A stretch of 48,615 nucleotides of DNA, taken from Actinomycetes bacterium (GTDB taxonomy: Bacteria > Actinomycetota > Actinomycetes > Mycobacteriales > Mycobacteriaceae). Under the pieces are notes generated by a model. That model was not told the DNA's origin and ran no database searches. It worked only from the letters and a program-made list of their open reading frames with translations. Made by a program: the position numbers and the translations under genes. This document shows positions 45,903-48,615 of the stretch, piece by piece (within the stretch, counting starts at the first letter, position 1; every line of letters begins with the position of its first letter). The stretch is taken from the NCBI GenBank assembly GCA_022601135.1, contig JAHZJB010000036.1:1-48615 (forward strand). The letters run 5' to 3'.

Positions 45903-46372
45903 CCGAAACCCCAGAACCCGTGGCAACGACAGAGTCCGAGGCCGTCGTCCAAACTGACGCGGCGCCGCGTGAGCCCATTGTGCTGGATCGTTCGATCCAG
46001 ACCGTCGGTCGCCGCAAGGAGGCCGTCGTCCGGGTGCGCCTGGTTCCGGGAACCGGCCAGTTCAACCTCGACGGCCGCACGTTGGAGAACTACTTCCCCA
46101 ACAAGGTGCACCAGCAGCTCATCAAGGCCCCGTTGGTGACGGTGGACCGACTGGAGAGCTTCGACGTCTACGCCCACCTGGACGGCGGCGGGCCCTCCGG
46201 TCAGGCCGGTGCATTGCGTCTGGCCATCTCGCGGGCGCTGGTCATGGTGCAGCCCGAGGACCGGCCGGCGCTGAAAAAGGCGGGCTTCCTCACTCGGGAC
46301 CCGCGTGCCATCGAGCGTAAGAAGTACGGCCTGAAGAAGGCCCGCAAGGCCCCTCAGTACAGCAAGCGCTGA
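45899..46372 (+). CDS. rpsI: 30S ribosomal protein S9
   Basis: 157 residues; the C-terminal tail reaches the P-site tRNA and ends in the conserved [12 protein letters not shown]. The conserved domain starts at [18 protein letters not shown] after an acidic N-terminal extension of ~38 residues common in mycobacteria. GTG start overlaps the rplM stop (GTGA). Confidence 0.96.
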   Translation: MTETPEPVATTESEAVVQTDAAPREPIVLDRSIQTVGRRKEAVVRVRLVPGTGQFNLDGRTLENYFPNKVHQQLIKAPLVTVDRLESFDVYAHLDGGGPSGQAGALRLAISRALVMVQPEDRPALKKAGFLTRDPRAIERKKYGLKKARKAPQYSKR

Positions 46373-46383
46373 TCAGACCACGC

Positions 46384-46427
46384 ACTGGCGCCCGATCCGC
46401 CCGCGACGCGAGTGGCCGGGCGTCAGT
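46384..46427 (+). terminator. Hairpin downstream of rpsI
   Basis: ACTGGCGCCCG (46384-46394) pairs with CGGGCGTCAGT (46417-46427) over 11 positions with one G-U, leaving a 22-nt loop, 12 nt past the rpsI stop. No clear T-tract. Likely terminator of rplM-rpsI ahead of glmM. Confidence 0.5.
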
Positions 46428-46554
46428 CCGTCCGGCCGGCCCGTGGGTTTTGTTGGGGCGTCGATTGGATGGCGGTACGACCATCGAGCGCGAAGGTTGG
46501 CCGTCAAACTCGTGTTTGTGACAGCTCAACCGGTATTTGTGAGAGGTTGTCAGC

Positions 46555-47892
46555 ATGGCTCGTCTTTTCGGTACCGACGGGGTGCGTGGGGTCGCCAACC
46601 AAGATCTGACCGCTGAACTGGCGATGGCACTGGGGGCGGCATCGGCCCGTCGGCTACTCAGGACCGGCGAGACCCGCAGGCGCGTCGCGGTGGTCGGACG
46701 TGATCCCCGGGCCAGCGGTGAGATGCTGGAGGCCGCCGTCATCGCCGGCGTCACCAGCGAGGGTGTCGACGCGTTGCGGGTGGGCGTCCTGCCGACCCCC
46801 GCCGTGGCCTACTTGACCAACGCATACGATGCCGACTTCGGGGTGATGATCTCCGCGTCGCACAACCCGATGCCCGACAACGGCATCAAGATCTTCGGAC
46901 CCGGCGGTCATAAGCTCGACGACAGCACCGAGGACCGCATCGAGGAGCTGATTCAGCAGGGCCCGGGATCCCGACCCCTGGGAGCCGGGCTGGGACGCGT
47001 CGTCGACGCCGACGACGCGCTCGATCGCTATCTGCGGCACGCGGGCAAGGCGGCTACCACGCGACTGGACGGACTGACGGTCGTCGTCGACTGCGCCCAC
47101 GGTGCCGCGTCGGCTGCGGCGCCTCAGGCATACCGGGCCGCCGGCGCCAACGTCATCCCGATCCATGCCGATCCCGACGGGCTGAACATCAACGACGGCT
47201 GCGGCTCGACACACATGCAGACATTGCGCTCGGCGGTGGTGTCCTATGGCGCCGACCTGGGGCTGGCCCACGACGGCGATGCCGATCGGTGCCTGGCGGT
47301 GGACAGTCATGGCCGCATCATCGACGGCGACGCCATCATGGTGGTGCTGGCGCTGGCCATGCACGAAGCCGGCGAACTCGTCGCCGACACCCTGGTGGCC
47401 ACCGTGATGAGCAATATGGGGCTCCATCTGGCGATGCGGTCCGCGGGTATCGAAGTCCGGACCACAGGCGTCGGGGACCGTTATGTCCTCGAGCAACTGC
47501 GAGCAGGCGGGTACTCGCTCGGCGGTGAGCAGTCCGGCCATCTGGTGATGCCCGCGTTCGGCACCACCGGGGACGGAATAGTGACCGGGCTGCGCTTGAT
47601 GTCCCGGATGAACCAGACGCGTCGCAGCCTCGCCGAACTCGCCGCGCCCATGCGGACGTTGCCGCAGGTACTGATCAACGTCGAAGTGGCCGACAAGGCG
47701 ACAGTTGCCGACGCTCCATCGGTGCGCGACGCCGTGGCCCAAGCAGCAGCCGAACTTGGTGATAGCGGCCGAATCCTCCTGCGGCCCTCAGGAACTGAAC
47801 CGATGGTCCGGGTGATGGTGGAAGCGGCTGACGAGGATACCGCTCGGCAGATGGCGGTGCGGGTCGCGGAGTCGGTCAGCGCCCAGCGCTGA
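46555..47892 (+). CDS. glmM: Phosphoglucosamine mutase
   Basis: 445 residues, interconverting glucosamine-6-phosphate and glucosamine-1-phosphate for UDP-GlcNAc and peptidoglycan synthesis. [14 protein letters not shown] opens the protein, the phosphoserine is Ser102 in [15 protein letters not shown], the metal loop is DGDADRC, and GGEQSGH and [14 protein letters not shown] bind sugar and phosphate. Also called mrsA (Rv3441c). Immediately follows rpsI as in M. tuberculosis. Confidence 0.96.
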   Translation: MARLFGTDGVRGVANQDLTAELAMALGAASARRLLRTGETRRRVAVVGRDPRASGEMLEAAVIAGVTSEGVDALRVGVLPTPAVAYLTNAYDADFGVMISASHNPMPDNGIKIFGPGGHKLDDSTEDRIEELIQQGPGSRPLGAGLGRVVDADDALDRYLRHAGKAATTRLDGLTVVVDCAHGAASAAAPQAYRAAGANVIPIHADPDGLNINDGCGSTHMQTLRSAVVSYGADLGLAHDGDADRCLAVDSHGRIIDGDAIMVVLALAMHEAGELVADTLVATVMSNMGLHLAMRSAGIEVRTTGVGDRYVLEQLRAGGYSLGGEQSGHLVMPAFGTTGDGIVTGLRLMSRMNQTRRSLAELAAPMRTLPQVLINVEVADKATVADAPSVRDAVAQAAAELGDSGRILLRPSGTEPMVRVMVEAADEDTARQMAVRVAESVSAQR

Positions 47893-47944
47893 GCGCGTGG
47901 TACCCGGTGGGAACCGGCGCGGCCGCATCGGCGTCCAACCTCAT

Positions 47945-48250
47945 ATGGGACAAGCAGACGCGGCCCGCGTCGACCTAGGGGCATTGCGCGCCATCGCGCG
48001 CGAGTACGAGACCGCTGCGATGATTGTCGATGGCGCTGCGCGAACGCATCTGGGTGATCCGGCCTTCGGAGGTGCCTGCGCCGGCCGCTCGTACGTGGGG
48101 CACGGGATCGCTCTCCGTGCTGCGCTCGATGACGTGGCGGCGTCGCTGCGCCTGTGGTCGCGGGCGGCCAGCGAGATCGCGGTGGACTTGCGTTCCTCGG
48201 CGGACCGATATCAGGAAGCCGACGCGCGAGCCGCCGGGCGGATGGGGTAG
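47945..48250 (+). CDS. Small helical protein, Rv3440c-like; possible type VII target family
   Basis: 101 residues, mostly alpha-helical: DLGALRAIAREYETAAMIVDGAAR, a Gly-rich turn, then VGHGIALRAALDDVAASLRLWSRAASEIAVDLRSSADRYQEADARAAGRMG. The spacing of helices and the C-terminal YxxxD (YQEAD) resemble EspC/ESX-secretion-associated proteins, whose secretion signal is YxxxD/E. Position and size match Rv3440c, a conserved hypothetical. Function unknown; the family link is inference. Confidence 0.7.
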   Translation: MGQADAARVDLGALRAIAREYETAAMIVDGAARTHLGDPAFGGACAGRSYVGHGIALRAALDDVAASLRLWSRAASEIAVDLRSSADRYQEADARAAGRMG

Positions 48251-48259
48251 GCCGCATCG

Positions 48260-48615
48260 ATGGACGAGAACTTCGACGTCCCGTCGCGCTTGACCGAGGG
48301 TAGGCCCGCAGTGGCGAACCTGCAGCACTACGTGTGGGCGTGTCATCAGCTCGGCTATCGACATCCCGACCTGACGGCACACGCCGTTCAGATAGGCGAC
48401 TGGTACGGCACTGAGGAGGGCATGGATCTGGAAGCGTTGCGGAACGACTGCCTTGCCTTCGAGGGCGCGCACCGGGTCTGTCAAGATGCGCTGGCGGTCC
48501 AGGATCGGCAGCTGTCTTTGCTTTCGGCGGTGTGGCAGGGTGCTGGCGCCCGGGCGGCCCACGACTTCCTCGGCCGCCACGGTGAAGCGTCGGCCACTGC
48601 GGCGGGGGGGGGGGG
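48260..48615 (+). CDS. Conserved protein with a WXG-like motif, Rv3439c-like (3' truncated)
   Basis: At least 115 residues before the window end: MDENFDVPSRLTEGRPAVAN..., then a helical region CLAFEGAHRVCQDALAVQDRQL leading to SAVWQGAGARAAHDFLGRH, where W-Q-G sits between two helices as in WXG100 proteins. The ATG at 48260 follows the upstream stop by nine bases, so the two genes are likely co-expressed. The last codons run into a 12-base G tract and are unreliable. Probably the N-terminal part of a longer protein. Confidence 0.65.
   Translation, partial: MDENFDVPSRLTEGRPAVANLQHYVWACHQLGYRHPDLTAHAVQIGDWYGTEEGMDLEALRNDCLAFEGAHRVCQDALAVQDRQLSLLSAVWQGAGARAAHDFLGRHGEASATAAGGG
48604..48615. other. 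Terminal 12-base G run, probable contig-end artefact
   Basis: The window ends in twelve consecutive G. This interrupts normal coding sequence and is typical of low-quality ends of assemblies; it is not treated as biology. Confidence 0.75.

Overview
This is a high-GC actinobacterial chromosome segment that reads as a Mycobacterium, most likely a fast-growing or environmental species. Nearly every gene has a recognisable M. tuberculosis counterpart, and order follows two M. tuberculosis neighbourhoods (around Rv0710-Rv0753c and Rv3465-Rv3439c) that are joined here in one stretch. Diagnostic content includes the S10/spc/alpha ribosomal protein operons, zinc-type S14 and L36, the mycobacterial AtsA sulfatase, the SAM-methyltransferase paralogues of the TIGR00027 type, the mmsA-fadE9-mmsB valine cluster, RmlB/RmlC, cutinase-like proteins and a complete ESX-4 type VII secretion locus. 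Gene names rest on remembered family sequences and visible motifs; no search was run.

Layout. 1-113: tail of rpsQ (S17). 255-3557: arylsulfatase and its formylglycine-generating enzyme, sitting inside the ribosomal cluster. 3803-8118: rplN-rplX-rplE-rpsZ-rpsH-rplF-rplR-rpsE-rpmD-rplO. 8209-13169: DUF732 secreted protein, TauE/SafE permease, SppA protease, two methyltransferases. 13432-16615: secY-adk-map-marR. 16612-19356: response regulator/GAF histidine kinase pair and a divergent HAD-like protein. 19430-23051: mmsB, fadE9, mmsA (valine degradation). 23130-26663: rmlC, rmlB and two tandem universal stress proteins. 26963-31626: infA-rpmJ-rpsM-rpsK-rpsD-rpoA-rplQ-truA. 31631-33724: three cutinase-like genes, the third broken by an in-frame amber codon. 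33873-43510: ESX-4 (eccB4, mycP4, eccD4, eccC4, a TIGR03931-type protein, esxU, esxT). 43731-45254: an aldehyde dehydrogenase. 45459-47892: rplM-rpsI-glmM. 47945-48615: two small helical, possibly type VII-related proteins, the last cut by the window end in a 12-base G run.

How the genes work together. Most of the window is housekeeping: ribosome, RNA polymerase alpha, IF-1, Sec translocase, nucleotide kinase, N-terminal Met removal, tRNA pseudouridylation, and cell-wall precursor enzymes (GlmM, RmlB, RmlC). Embedded accessory modules are sulfate-ester hydrolysis (AtsA plus its activator, perhaps with the TauE/SafE permease), valine catabolism, a two-component system, stress proteins, and the envelope/secretion block of cutinases plus ESX-4.

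I found no clearly new system. The signals most worth following are two well-formed ECF sigma promoters (GGAACC-N16-CGTC) in the ESX-4 locus, one of which would make eccC4 nearly leaderless; the broken third cutinase; chains of tiny overlapping reading frames that bridge several ribosomal protein genes; a 12-bp perfect inverted repeat with a large structured loop between convergent genes; and a 26-bp tandem duplication across the rplO stop codon.
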